This document shows positions 11,801 to 21,379 of a stretch of 26,060 bases of DNA, one piece after another. The notes below the pieces were generated by a model. The model did not search any database, was not told the origin of the DNA, and saw only the letters and a program-made list of their open reading frames with translations. Position 1 is the stretch's first letter, and each line of letters opens with the position of its first letter. The DNA is from Apostichopus californicus (lineage: Eukaryota; Echinodermata; Holothuroidea; Aspidochirotida; Stichopodidae), in NCBI GenBank assembly GCA_020650975.1, contig JAIPMN010017852.1, positions 184-26,243 on the forward strand, written 5' to 3'. Made by a program: the position numbers and the translations under genes.

Positions 11801-14800
11801 TAGGACACAATCTCATCAGCTTTAATTAATCCAGCAGTAACTACAGTTAGTTCATTTTGGGGGTTTGGAGTATCATTCATTTACATTCTGGTTGCAAACA
11901 CATGACATGATTACTCAGGACCAGTATTACTTTTGACAATTTCTCCCTTTATAATCATGTCATATTTAAGCAATTAATTATACAGAAAGAAATATCTCCC
12001 TATAAATGAAAATAGGTATTCTATTCAACTCAATATATAACCTCATTTCAAATAGTTATGTGGCATGACATGTGGACTAGAGGGACAACATATATACCCC
12101 CTCCTCCCCCCCCCCCCATTCCCTTGTAAATTATTGGTATACATCAACATAGCCTTCACAACACGGTACAGAAACTGTATTAAATTAATGGTCCCCTCTT
12201 TCTGAAACATTTAGCATATCTTTAACAGGATGACAGAACCACTGAATATTCAAAACTTTTTTTTATCTTGTCAAGCAGACTAAAACATATGTTCTGTACG
12301 GTAACACCCAACAATGTTATACAGCACTGCAGTGTCAAACCAAATTAAGCACAAAAACATGTTAATTTCCAACCAGGGTTCTCAATTCTTGGCACAAGAC
12401 CAATTATATAAATTGGTTTGATAAGTTCTAATAAATCTTTAAGTTTATACCGATGATATGAATATTGCTATGAAGTATACCCATGATATCTATATGTAGG
12501 TCTGTTGCCAAGTTTGCCTATACACAGCTGGGAGACATTAAGTGCAGCTGTTTGAGATGGTCAAATTTATGCCAAGTGACAGCAAGCAAGTTTTAACAAA
12601 TAGACAATCTTTCTGATCACAAAACAGCAGCTTTTTTTTTAAAGATATTTCTGGCAGTCAACAAGTGTATATTTTGCTTTGTAATCACAGACTCAGAGGT
12701 ATTATACTTTTTAAGATAAAGCACCCAGGAAAGAACCTGGGCACGAAAAACCAAACAATCGAACGACTGATCCGCCCTCAACCCCATGCAGTCCCCTTGC
12801 ATCGGGACTGTGACTGTGTGATCATCGTAGGGGTGCATCACCATTCCCCTCGAAAGGGAACAGATACTACACATGATCTTAGCCAAAAGGCATAGGTATT
12901 ATAAGAGCTCAGTTACACTGTACGCGGTGCAATGGTGGCAAATCTGTGCCACAATTAAACTATGGATAAGGCCAAATGGATTTACACATGCACTATTGAC
13001 GGTGTTTTGAGGACTAAAACAGTTGAAATATTGTATCAATTTACTATAGTGTCCTCACCGAAGGACTTCAAGAAGCATGCATAGTTTTGATTATCTTTCA
13101 TGAGGAGACATGGGGTGGTATATAACTCAGAACACTATTAATGGAAAATAGTTTCCACAGTTGTGTAGCTGCTTAACTCCCTTAGTAAGCCTCTCCCAAG
13201 TAATCCTCCCCCCTCCCCTCTCGAAAGTAACCCTCTTGCCCCCCCTCTCTCCAAAGTAATCCTCTCCCCACTCCCCCTCCTCAAGTTACCCTCTCTCAAG
13301 TAACCCTCCCCCGCTTTCCTTTCATAATGTTCAACTGACGATATTGTGGCTAGGATACAAAACTCTGATACAGGGCACACTATATTTACCTAACATACCA
13401 TGATATATTATTGATAACATTAGGTCAAATAACTGTCATAAGCAATAGATAACTCATATCATGTTATTAATAAGGCGCTATATATCACCTGGTACTGTAC
13501 AGGAAGCTAACATCACTGCTGTTTGACTCATCACACAAACAATGGAAGGTGACTTTCACTGGGATACAGTACATCTTTCCGACCACTGGCTGCTACAGTA
13601 TATTGACCTTTGTCAAGTAGACATTGAATCAGGCTTTTATGTGTAGCTCTCTAACATGTCCTATGAATATCCACTACTACCACTACATGTCCTTAGTTGT
13701 CCTAGTCATCAGACACTGTATATAGAACTATACATGTATAGTATTATATGTTGAAGCATACATGAAGAAGCATATATTATAGTGAAACATGTTGCCTGGA
13801 TATATCATGCACTATACAGTACTGTATGTCAACTGCTGAAATGCACCATCACTTTCAAAGGGTTAACAAGGTTGCAGAAACATTTTAACATTGAAATGTT
13901 CAAATTGTTTATTATGTTCACATTTGAGAGAGTCAAAGCCTATGATTTACAAGTATTGCAGAATGAATGAAACTAGATTTCCCCTATAAAAAAGTATTAT
14001 GTCATACTTTATAAAGTATTACTCAATTGGTTTACTGAATTTCTTGCTGGTTACAATATTTATCTACCTCACTTCCTTCTTATACAGACATGTTATGGTG
14101 TCTTTACACTGGACTAAATGCCAGTTGACAATTGGTTATTCATAGTATTACGTATGGGGCTGTAGCACTCAATATCTGATTCAGTTTCAAAATACATTCC
14201 GTACTGGCAAATTGGAAAGTTTTAGCATGCTAAATATCACTAGATAGAAAAAAGGATAATTTCCTAGCGGTTCTGATCCTCCATATTATTTCCATATAAA
14301 GAGGAGCAGTCAATTAGGCATATCAATGTCTTTGAGGGTGACACTAAAATGTTTCACACCGAGCATTCATGCCATTATAAGACTTTATAGCATATTTTTA
14401 ATATTGACCTAAAGTGACTTGTTTTGGTAATCGATTTTGCTTAGTTCAAGGATGAATAGTTTGTAAAATAAATCCATTGAGAATATTCACAATATTCATT
14501 TGAGCATAGGTACGATACATGCATTGCACCGATACGTAGAGTAAAAGTAAATGTTTAAGGTTTACAGTCTTATTCAAGGACAAGGCCCTCTAGCATGACT
14601 TTACAACACTTAACCCCTGGCCATTTGTAACTTGTCACACCCACACACCAAAGTGTGAAAAATTCGAAGAAATCACTCCTGCACTACATTGCACCGCATC
14701 TTCATGTCCCCTTGGAGACTTCCCGTAGGATGCAGCAACGCAACGATATTTACAAGTTACCTCGCAAGTTCCCATTTATACACCTGGGTGAAGAGAGGCA

Positions 14801-15603
14801 ATTGAGATAATGTGCCTTGCCCAAGGACACAACATAATGATCTGGCCAGGATTCAAACCTGCAAACCTTAGGTCACAAGTCCACTGCCTTAACTACTTGA
14901 CCACAACACTCTGCCTATGAGTAGCTATGCTAAGCCTACCAGCATGTTGAATGAGATCCTGTGTGCTTACATATATACAGTACAGCAAAGTAATGCAAGG
15001 TTATTCAGTATTCACTGTGATTATGTGTGCCAGATGGAAATTATGTACACTTAAGCACTTTGGTCGCTAGCTCGATAAACTACTATTGTTTTTCTAGTGT
15101 CCTGTTTATACTTTACCACTTTGTTCTATTGTTCTTATGTATCTAGACGAAATAAATGAAATGAAAATGAAATGAAATAGTGATGTACTGCTGTTCTTAA
15201 TGGTTCAAATGTATGTTCTATAGGTTTCGACAGATATTAAAAGAGCCATAGACCATTTTTACAGTTTATGAATAATCCTCTGCAGCCACTGGAAACCGTG
15301 ATCAATTTTACTGTATATCTCAATTACAGTAGCTATTGGAATTATGATAACGGTCAGAAATACTATTTTTCATGAAATATTTGCATCAATAATTATCGGT
15401 TTACTACTAAAACTGTGAAATAAAATAAGTGGCTAGGAAATTTAAGGCCTCTTACAGCCTTACTAACCTGCACATAACATCTGGCAAACGAAGGCTCCAA
15501 GAACGAGGAGCCATGCTTTGCCGCCATCTTTCACTGGGATAGCTCTCTCAATATCCCCGATCTTAATTGACACCTGGGATACCCTGGAGGGTCGGTGAGG
15601 CAT
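5607..15603 (-). CDS. SLC16/monocarboxylate-transporter-like MFS protein, complete 5-exon gene
   Basis: Coding exons 15603-15468, 10623-10510, 9565-9425, 8093-6969 and 5887-5607 give 1797 nt, 598 residues plus stop. Every junction is GT-AG and every intron is phase 1. The product is a plasma-membrane 12-helix carrier of the SLC16 family. Residues 25-31 (KDGGKAW) match the family's DGGWGW signature before helix 1. ISWIGS (69-74) and SRQIGCR (91-97) match the helix 2 and loop 2-3 region. A hydrophilic loop of about 150 residues (208-358) separates helices 6 and 7, and the last helix is about 519-536. By alignment from memory to MCT1, the TM8 arginine is kept (R411), but the acidic partner before it, the TM1 lysine and the loop 4-5 arginine appear replaced. 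Proton-coupled lactate transport is therefore doubtful and the substrate is unknown. The start is supported by an in-frame TGA 22 codons upstream with no ATG between, and by A at -3. Confidence 0.93.
5888..6968 (-). other. Intron 4 of the transporter gene (1.1 kb), no internal feature supported
   Basis: GT-AG intron between exons 4 and 5 (GTGAGT donor, CTTCTCAG acceptor). Nothing recognisable was found inside it. Reading frames here are interrupted and resemble no family. Confidence 0.8.
6969..8093 (-). CDS. Coding exon 4 of the SLC16-like transporter (largest exon)
   Basis: 1125 nt, residues 131-505 plus one base of codon 506. The acceptor is TTGTTTCCAG|GT and the donor CATGG|GTGAGT. It carries helices 4-6, the long cytoplasmic loop (about 208-358) and helices 7 to about 11. 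The loop is rich in Ser, Glu and Asp and contains SPTRRQSSVRFE (291-302), a possible basophilic-kinase site; that is inference. LTARLTNGLVVDLG (408-421) corresponds to the TM8 region with the conserved arginine. The open frame runs past the donor to 6781, but that sequence loses family similarity and is intronic. Confidence 0.95.
8094..9424 (-). other. Intron 3 of the transporter gene (1.3 kb), no internal feature supported
   Basis: GT-AG intron between exons 3 and 4. The sequence is AT-rich without clear tandem repeats. The stretch near 8944-8956 has a weak tRNA A-box resemblance but no B box, so it was not called. Confidence 0.8.
9425..9565 (-). CDS. Coding exon 3 of the SLC16-like transporter
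   Basis: 141 nt, residues 84-130 plus one base of codon 131. The acceptor is GTCTTTCCAG|GC and the donor CACAG|GTAAGT. It encodes the end of helix 2, the short basic loop SRQIGCRP (an MFS loop 2-3 type motif), helix 3 (CGGLLASVSMIAASF) and the start of helix 4. Exons 2, 3 and 4 join in frame to a segment that matches the order of SLC16 proteins without a gap. Confidence 0.92.
9831..10488. mobile_element. 658-bp inverted-repeat structure filling most of intron 2
   Basis: Arms 9831-9901 and 10418-10488 are inverted copies of 71 bp with 3 mismatches (68/71). The interior holds the 58-bp hammerhead-like module (9968-10024) and about 380 bp of purine-rich sequence with short G runs. No transposase or reverse transcriptase is present. 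It could be a non-autonomous element, or two opposed copies of one repeat, as seen around the ends of some Penelope-like elements. Confidence 0.55.
9968..10024 (-). repeat. 58-bp interspersed module, single copy, hammerhead-like order
   Basis: The minus strand reads AGCCTTTGAAGAAG, then a GATCC/GGATC stem with loop TGCTA, then GAAA, C, GTC and AGGCC. The same module is present as both arms of the palindrome at 4272-4386, so it is a repeat family. The order resembles a hammerhead ribozyme (CUGANGA, stem II, GAAA, short stem III, GUC). It departs from the canonical core: the first core C is U and there is an extra A before stem II. Confidence 0.55.
10510..10623 (-). CDS. Coding exon 2 of the SLC16-like transporter
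   Basis: 114 nt, residues 46-83 plus one base of codon 84. The acceptor is CTCCTGCAG|GT and the donor ATCA|GTGAGT. It encodes the end of helix 1, the extracellular loop and the start of helix 2, including FVELQNYFGAS and DISWIGS, both typical of SLC16 proteins. The right arm of the intron 2 repeat structure ends only about 20 bp inside the donor. Confidence 0.92.
11143..11226 (+). repeat. Minisatellite, 14-bp unit x6
   Basis: Six consecutive copies of TTGAAAATGTGACA, essentially perfect, in intron 1. The near-absence of divergence suggests recent expansion. Reading frames across it (repeated MSHFQCHIFN-like peptide) are artefacts of the repeat. Confidence 0.95.
12697..12706. repeat. Target-site duplication, copy 1 (U2-headed element)
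   Basis: Plus-strand AGGTATTATA, identical to the copy at 12894-12903. It abuts the 3' end of the U2-headed element. Confidence 0.7.
12707..12893 (-). mobile_element. Retroposed U2-snRNA-headed element (SINE-like) with 10-bp target-site duplication
   Basis: Read on the minus strand, the first 35 nt match the 5' domain of U2 snRNA almost exactly: GCCTTTTGGCTAAGATC, then TGTGTAGTATCTGTTC, which includes the branch-point-recognition GUAGUA. The U2 extreme 5' end is missing. After that, similarity to U2 stops. A different body follows with a TTCCC/GGGAA hairpin, an AGTCCC/GGGACT hairpin, a single-stranded GGTTTTTCG (weakly Sm-like) and a 9-bp terminal stem (GTGCCCAGG with CCTGGGTGC). It ends CTTTATCTTAAAAAG. 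A perfect 10-bp direct repeat, TATAATACCT on the minus strand, flanks both sides. There is no oligo-T terminator. This supports retroposition of a U2-derived chimera rather than a resident U2 gene. Confidence 0.7.
12894..12903. repeat. Target-site duplication, copy 2 (U2-headed element)
   Basis: Plus-strand AGGTATTATA, identical to 12697-12706. It abuts the U2-like 5' end of the element. Confidence 0.7.
13182..13318 (+). repeat. C-rich minisatellite with AAGTAAYCCTC units
   Basis: Repeats of AAGTAATCC or AAGTAACCC followed by C/T-rich stretches start near 13183, 13198, 13225, 13254, 13283 and 13298, spacings of about 15 or 27-29 bp. The C-rich strand could form i-motifs and its complement G-quadruplexes. 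Confidence 0.75.
14560..14918 (-). mobile_element. tRNA-derived SINE-like element
   Basis: On the minus strand the element begins near 14918 with GGCAGAGTGTTGTGGTCAAG and TAGTTAAGGCAGTGGAC, an A-box/D-arm-like stretch. A near-perfect pol III B box follows (GGTTTGAATCC, consensus GGTTCGANNCC). Next comes a central segment, CCTTGGGCAAGGCAC and CTCAATTGCCTC, of the kind conserved in metazoan SINE bodies. A body of about 250 bp reaches roughly 14560. The 3' boundary and target-site duplication were not resolved. It sits in intron 1 in the same orientation as the gene. Confidence 0.65.
15085..15180 (+). mobile_element. Probable 3' tail of a LINE or SINE
   Basis: A T-rich stretch leads into TCTAGACGAAATAAATG and then repeated GAAAT units up to about 15177. 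Short 3' repeats of this kind are typical of non-LTR retroelements. No reverse-transcriptase reading frame is attached, so this would be a severely 5'-truncated copy. Confidence 0.35.
15468..15603 (-). CDS. Coding exon 1 of the SLC16-like transporter
   Basis: 136 nt encoding residues 1-45 plus the first base of codon 46. The N-terminus is short, basic and cytoplasmic; KDGGKAW at 25-31 then leads into helix 1 (about 31-53, continuing into exon 2). The donor reads CAG|GTTAGT at 15468/15467. The ATG context is ACAATGC. Upstream there is an in-frame TGA and no other ATG before it. Whether the 5' UTR is contiguous or begins in a further non-coding exon cannot be seen. Confidence 0.92.
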
Positions 15604-17160
15604 TGTCTTGAACTTGATAGTAATGCCTCTGCCTAAGCTTGCCTGGACAGAATTGTTCTTCCAAAGACAGGAAACTTCTCATGATATCTACAAAAATATG
15701 ATGCCGGTGAAAATCATTTCAAAATGGTAAGGCCTATATTTGTTGCTTATATGTAGCCTACAGTCAAATTAGGATAAGAAAATGCATCCTTTTAAATGTA
15801 TTGCATTCACTGTAGCCATACATTTGGTGCCATGAAGGTATGATCAACCAACTTGATTTAACTTACACAAAACGCACAGATCTCAATATTAACAAAACTG
15901 ATTATCATCAATGTGTTCCAAATTCTACAATCAAACAGTCCACCCTATTCTAGACTCACAATTCAATCTGTGCCTCTTCTGGCATATAAAAAACATGTAC
16001 AGTAAAGATAAGAGCAGATGATTTAAGACTTCGCCATACAAAGTATTCATACAACAATAGGATTTGTAAGGTCAACAACTAACATCCTGAATATACCAGC
16101 TCATAAAAACACTTGGGGTCATAACAAAAAAGAAACGATTTGCAATCAATGTACTATCGTTAGATTGCCTTAGTAAATCAAAACGATTAATTGTATCATG
16201 TATTCTAACCTATTTTATGATAAAGACATGTAGCCGGAAAATACCGGAAAAACTGAAGTTACTAGGCCAATCGGTAGTTGACAATACGCCTCGCACGTTG
16301 TAACTCGCTTCTCGATTCGCCGGTAATGGAATATTAACTTGCCACGATCAAGTTTGACAACTTTCCAAGGCCCAATATTGACAGCAAGCTTTAATACCTT
16401 TGTTGTCAAGATTCCGCCACATGAAGTAGTACGTTGTAAACAGAATCCGTTACATTAAATCATGTTTACTCTGCAAGTGTTTCTATATTCATGCTCCGGC
16501 AAAACACGTCCAAGGGTCTAGCCAAATCTGACCTAATTACAAGAGAGTTAGGCAAATAGCCAAGATTTTAACGAGGTCTTTTATGACATGTGGTTGAAAC
16601 GTCCAGACACAACAAGCAGACGATGATACAAACAAGGAATGAGACAAAATAGCGGCAGTTGAACTATGCTCTATGAGCCTCTATCTCCTGGGCAGGGATG
16701 ACTAAGGCACGGACAAGGACTAACCACTAAAACCATTTTTGTACAACATGTAGGCTAGTACACATGTACACTATACTGATACTACCTGCCTTCGTGTGTG
16801 AAAAGCTACGCAATACAACAAAGCAATCTAAATTGCGCAATGAAAACAATGTCATGTGACAAACAGCTGTCCTGTTTCTATGCGGTAGTTCTACGGTACT
16901 GTACAGGGGTCATTAGGAGATGAATCTAGGTTGACCGCAAATCTGTTTAAAATACCGAAACTGGTCATAATTGGTCAATGGTAAGTTTTGCAGTATTTCT
17001 GGTACTACTACTGGTACCAAAAAATGTCAAAGAGTTGGACCATGAACATTCATTTAAATACACAAGTTTAATCATGGAAAAACAATCACGTTATATTTTA
17101 CTTACACTGAGACAATTTCGCTCCATTTTCCAACTTCTCAAAAGCGGGAAGCGAATTTAA
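15604..17160. other. Upstream region of the transporter gene
   Basis: Should contain the 5' UTR and promoter of the minus-strand transporter gene. The frame upstream of the ATG is closed by a TGA about 65 nt away. No TATA box or non-coding first exon could be placed with confidence. Confidence 0.45.
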
Positions 17161-17212
17161 GATATCTGGAACTGGAGTCGAGATATCTGAATAAGAATTT
17201 CAGATATCTCGA
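17160..17212. repeat. Cluster of palindromic GATATCT motifs
   Basis: GATATCT occurs at 17161, 17182 and 17203, spaced exactly 21 bp, embedded in AGATATCTG/AGATATCTC. This is a small 21-bp-period array. A related GATAACTGATATTCC follows near 17262. Confidence 0.6.
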
Positions 17213-18600
17213 AATCAGTTTTAAGTATCCCAATATATATATATTTAAAAAGCCCACAATTTCAGATAACTGATATTCCGGATTAAACGATAAAACGTCT
17301 TTCCCTATTGACGGTTATACTGACACAAATCGATTGGTAGAACACACTGGCAAAGTATAACTGGATCAAATACCGGTTCTAGCGACAGTTTCTTATCTTT
17401 CAAAAGCTTATTTATAATTTCGCAATCTGCTTTCTGTTTATAATTTTCTTTTGCATTTAAGAAAAAAGCACGCAAATTAACTACCACATACTGTACACAT
17501 ACCACATAATATGTAATATTATGTCCATAATATTGTGTTGCCTTTATTGTTTAATTTTATCTTAGTTTCTTTTATTTGATTTTTTTTTATTCTTCTTTTC
17601 GAAAGCTTGCTTTCTTTCATCATGTGCAGACCGTAGCAATCCATTACTATAGTACAGGCTGGCTACATAGGCTTAACTTTATATTCATATATATATTTGT
17701 ACAGACATATTATGAAGGGTCTTCCAAATTTCCGGCTAAGACCACAATTGACCGTGGAATCGTGTTGTGTAACTTTGTGTCACCATCGATTCGTACAAAT
17801 TGAACCTTATAGCGTAATTTGCATACAAAGTTATCTTTACTCACAGATTTAGGACTGTAGTTGTGCTAAACTTACTGTAGCATGTATAAAATCATATAAA
17901 GTATACCAGCATATTCTTTATTCTGTTCCTATAGCATGTAGAGACAATACGCTAACACTTGATCTAAATGAGTGATACTAGATTAATTGTAGCTGTAGGT
18001 ACGGACCCCAGTGCATAGATAGGGATGTATGTACCAGGGGGGGGGGGGTGAGGAGGGTTGGGGAGTGCGGATGAAGTAGGGTTCAGGGGCGACAATGGTT
18101 GACAAGGAATTGATATTGTGAAAATAGTGTGGTTATCTGGATAACGGATATAATTAAACATTCTTCACTCTTTCTGTCATTCCCGCCCAAGTACGTCACT
18201 ATTTAGTTAGTTCAGTTAAGTTAATATATTTCGCATATACATAGACATACACAAACAGTGCAGTAATGGTATATACAGGATACTAAACATAAAATGTTTA
18301 TCAAAGCTAGTAACCCTATAACGTGCTCACGGTCAGTTATAGCTTATATGTTTTGCTTACAGCCAGGACATGATTACGGAAGAGAATATGATGGCAGAAT
18401 CCCTCCTTCCAATCCCCCCACTCCCCCCCCCCCACCCAAAACCCAAAGCATAACACATCCACCAATTTTCTATCGCAAAACAGTTTGAATCTATCGGTAG
18501 ATTGAAACATCATTTCAGGGCAGAGAAATACTACTAAAAAATGTTTGGTAATAGCGCCCTCTCATTTCGCGCTTACGCAATGGCATAGAGACGTCAATTT
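17213..18600. other. Non-coding stretch, poly-G and poly-C runs only
   Basis: AT-rich, with a 12-base G run at 18037-18048 and an 11-base C run at 18423-18433. No gene-like structure seen. Confidence 0.55.
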
Positions 18601-18605
18601 CTATG

Positions 18606-18664
18606 CTCCCTGGGAGTTTTATATAACAACTCCCTGGGAGTTTTATATAACAACTCCCTGGGCA
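18606..18664 (+). repeat. 24-bp tandem repeat with internal palindrome
   Basis: Units start at 18606, 18630 and 18654 (about 2.4 copies). Each contains CTCCCTGGGAG, a perfect dyad around a central T, followed by TTTTATATAACAA. Confidence 0.9.
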
Positions 18665-19130
18665 AGCAGAACCGTACATATGGCTCTGATAGCAATAGCG
18701 TCGTCAATGCGCGGTGTCTCGTTCTTGGAGATTCCACCATGAAAAATCGTAACACAAAGTTTTCATCGTTTTCGCAATTTTCTCTGAACAAACTTCAAGC
18801 GCAACCAAAATACTCCTCGCTTTCACTTCCAAATGCCATTGAGCAATTTCTTCGCATATTCAAGTCAACGATAGTAATGTGATTTTGTTATTGAATGGTA
18901 AACTCGACAAATTTTTTTTTTTCAGCCGAGAAACTCATTGTAGTGAAATACAACATCGGCATGTAATTTGGATAATGCGCTTACGTGCATACGAGCACGA
19001 TAAGTAAACGATATTAAATTTGTTTAGTATTAAGAGTAAAGATGTTTATTTACAATTAACGCCTCGTTGTGCATTTAAACACGATTGTCTAAACATTATA
19101 TTTTATAGTATTATTGAGTAATCAATAATC
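18665..19130. other. Non-coding stretch, nothing recognised
   Basis: Some CpG-containing sequence, then AT-rich DNA with a 10-base T run near 18911. No gene or repeat supported. Confidence 0.5.
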
Positions 19131-19470
19131 ACACCATTATAAAGATATACTTGTTGTCAAAGTTTGGCCCATTTCCAGCGAGAGAGCGACTGAAAAAATT
19201 CAAAGAAACACAGCCCGCGTGTTTGTGCCCAAAACCAGATAAAAACTCGGACGCGCACAAATAAATTCGGGCCAGCATAGCCAGCTTGTCAAATTTGGAC
19301 AGGCGGAGTGTTTGTTTGGAGGGGCAGAATTTTTTCTGTGGGGGACATTTGCATGGATCCATCACAGGGGTCCTGAAACCGAAAAATTTTAAAAAATGGG
19401 GGCAGGGGCGTAAGAAAAATTCCAAGGCAACCCCCCCCCCCCACTCCCCGTGGCTACGGGCCCGGATGTA
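19131..19470. mobile_element. Possible degraded transposable element
   Basis: More GC-rich than its surroundings, with long weak frames on both strands. It ends in a 12-base C run (19431-19442) followed by CCGTGGCTACGGGCCCGG, which contains a CCGTGG/CTACGGG hairpin. The composition and the sharp C tract suggest an inserted element. No terminal repeats or encoded protein were identified. Confidence 0.25.
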
Positions 19471-21000
19471 GGCCTATTGTACGAAATTATTAGATTCCCC
19501 TACTTCTACTCGATTAAAAGTACTTGCTACTTGCTCAGGACGAGTAATTTACGAGTACTTTCAAAAACTAAAACTAAACTGACGTAAATATTGTGTATGG
19601 GTGGGGGAGGGGCGGGGGAAGGGGATGGGTGTACGCTCCATTTTTAACCACACATAAAATTCGAAAGTACTTATTGGTGCATCCTTTGTCCCGTTTATGA
19701 CGACTAACTACTTGTGAATTCTGGCGGTGGGGGAGTTCCCCAACCCCCATCCCCTTCAACTTCAGGGAACACACCCCATCCTTTATCAAATCCTGGATCT
19801 GCCTATGGCCTCTCCAAATTTATCATGCTCCTACGGCTAAAACAGCCGGGATAAATTTAGAATCCCCTGCTCCCCCCTACCCCCACCTCCACCTTTGAAA
19901 ATCTCTTTATACTCCCCATGCCTGTTCCATAATTATGCGGTACTTAGGGCTCACTTGAGTTTGAATTTCAAATATGTCGCCCGGACACTTCCATGTAGGC
20001 CTATAACAAATAAATAAATATAAACATCAAAGAAACAAATATTTTAAAGTTGGTAATTGTTGTCCCTCCATACTGGAAAAGAAAGACGCAAAAAAATTCT
20101 TTGTGACAGGATTTTAAAATCGATGAAAAATAATAGAGCTAGGCAAACAAGTGCTTCCAGAAGCAATAGTGACTTTTTCAAGGAAATTTTTCAAATGTTG
20201 AAGTAGCGGAGATTACATTTACATAGGGGAGAACTTATGTCATGTTCCACTGAACATATGATCTTCATTCAAAAACTGATGGCAAAATATACGTAATATG
20301 ACACCAATTTTTTTTTCTGTCACTTTATTTTTCCTGTAAAGGAAAATACACTCCTTTTCTTTTTCCATTTTTCCAAATTTTAGTTCACTATATATATAAC
20401 TTTAACTACTGAAACTTCTCAGAAAACCCGAAAAAACAAGTAATTTTCTTTATCATTAAATTTGAAGTTGACCTTTTTGGAAATGAGCCTATAAGGTTGT
20501 AATTGACGTATCACCTTTGATCCTCCAACAGTTTCTAACTATCAATATTTTCGTTGGCCTACCCTTATATTTAGTTCGGTTTTGGTGAAAGCTTGACTCG
20601 TACGATGCAATATATACCCTTCGTGTATTTTTGGCATGATTTCTCTCTGCTTTACAAGAGGTGACGTGGTTAATACGTAAACATATAAATTGAATTAGGA
20701 ACTTATTTTGCGAAAGGTTCCAGCTACCAGTTAGAAGGGATGAAAACTTGGCTGGAGGAATTGATAATTGAAGAAATTCCAATAGTTGACCTTGCGAAAT
20801 ACTCAGTACGGTGTTTAACTTGTGGTGATTACATGTTTTGTACAATGAGAACTATTAGTGTCTTACAATGGAAATGAAACAGCTTCCTATAGTTTTACAC
20901 ACCGAAGAAATTTCAACAATGTGTCCACATTGGATTCTAACCTTTGACTTTGAAGAGCAAATGGGCTCCATGTTTTTGCCCAAATACAAATGACCTTCCC
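19471..21000. other. Non-coding stretch, nothing recognised
   Basis: AT-rich sequence with scattered G-rich patches (19600-19630, 19725-19760). Frames of up to 118 codons exist on the minus strand near 20489-20845 but show no family resemblance. Confidence 0.5.
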
Positions 21001-21130
21001 CTCCCCCCCCCCCCTCCCTCCATCCCTCCCTCCCCTCGTCTTCGTCCTGGTTGCACCAAATAGACGTGTTAAGACGGGACCACGGACAGGGGAGGGGTGG
21101 AGGGTGTAGGTGTGGAGGGGCTGGTGCCCG
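21001..21130. repeat. Poly-pyrimidine tract followed by G-rich tract
   Basis: A C/T-only stretch at about 20996-21035, including 12 consecutive C at 21003-21014, is followed after about 50 bp by GGGGAGGGGTGGAGGG and further G runs at 21089-21121. The two halves could pair as a cruciform, or each could form i-motif/G-quadruplex structures. Confidence 0.6.
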
Positions 21131-21379
21131 GGTTCAATCAGGAGTCCCGGAAATATAGGGAATAAAGAAAAGTGCATTTGTATTTTAATACTATATTTAA
21201 GAAAAACTGAGGAGCACAACAAAGGATCCGGTGACATAATATTACATGGGGACTACCAGGCTACCGACCCCTCTGTTTTCAGCGAATCCCTATGTTGATT
21301 GTCACTGACTTGGCGGTTTATGTAGAATGGAGAAATGGCGCATTGTTTTCCTTATGCATGAACATGGATGAAGTCAGAA

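Larger units (their letters stand above)
10624..15467 (-). other. Intron 1 of the transporter gene (4.8 kb)
   Basis: Bounded by GTTAGT at the donor and CTGCAG at the acceptor. It contains the 14-bp tandem array (11143-11226), poly-G and poly-C runs (10752-10763, 12106-12117), the U2-headed insertion (12697-12903), a C-rich minisatellite (13182-13318), the tRNA-headed SINE (14560-14918) and a GAAAT-rich retroelement tail (15085-15180). No additional coding exon was recognised. Between these elements the sequence is unique-looking and AT-rich. Confidence 0.85.

Noticed and set aside
12707..12893. A functional U2 snRNA gene
   Set aside because: The 5' end is missing, the U2 stem II, III and IV sequences and a canonical Sm site are absent, and target-site duplications flank it.
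12617..12895. Overlapping frames of 89 and 76 codons on both strands
   Set aside because: They coincide with the U2-headed non-coding element and resemble no protein.
14840..14918. A tRNA gene
   Set aside because: A- and B-box-like segments exist, but the acceptor arms do not pair and the sequence continues into a SINE body.
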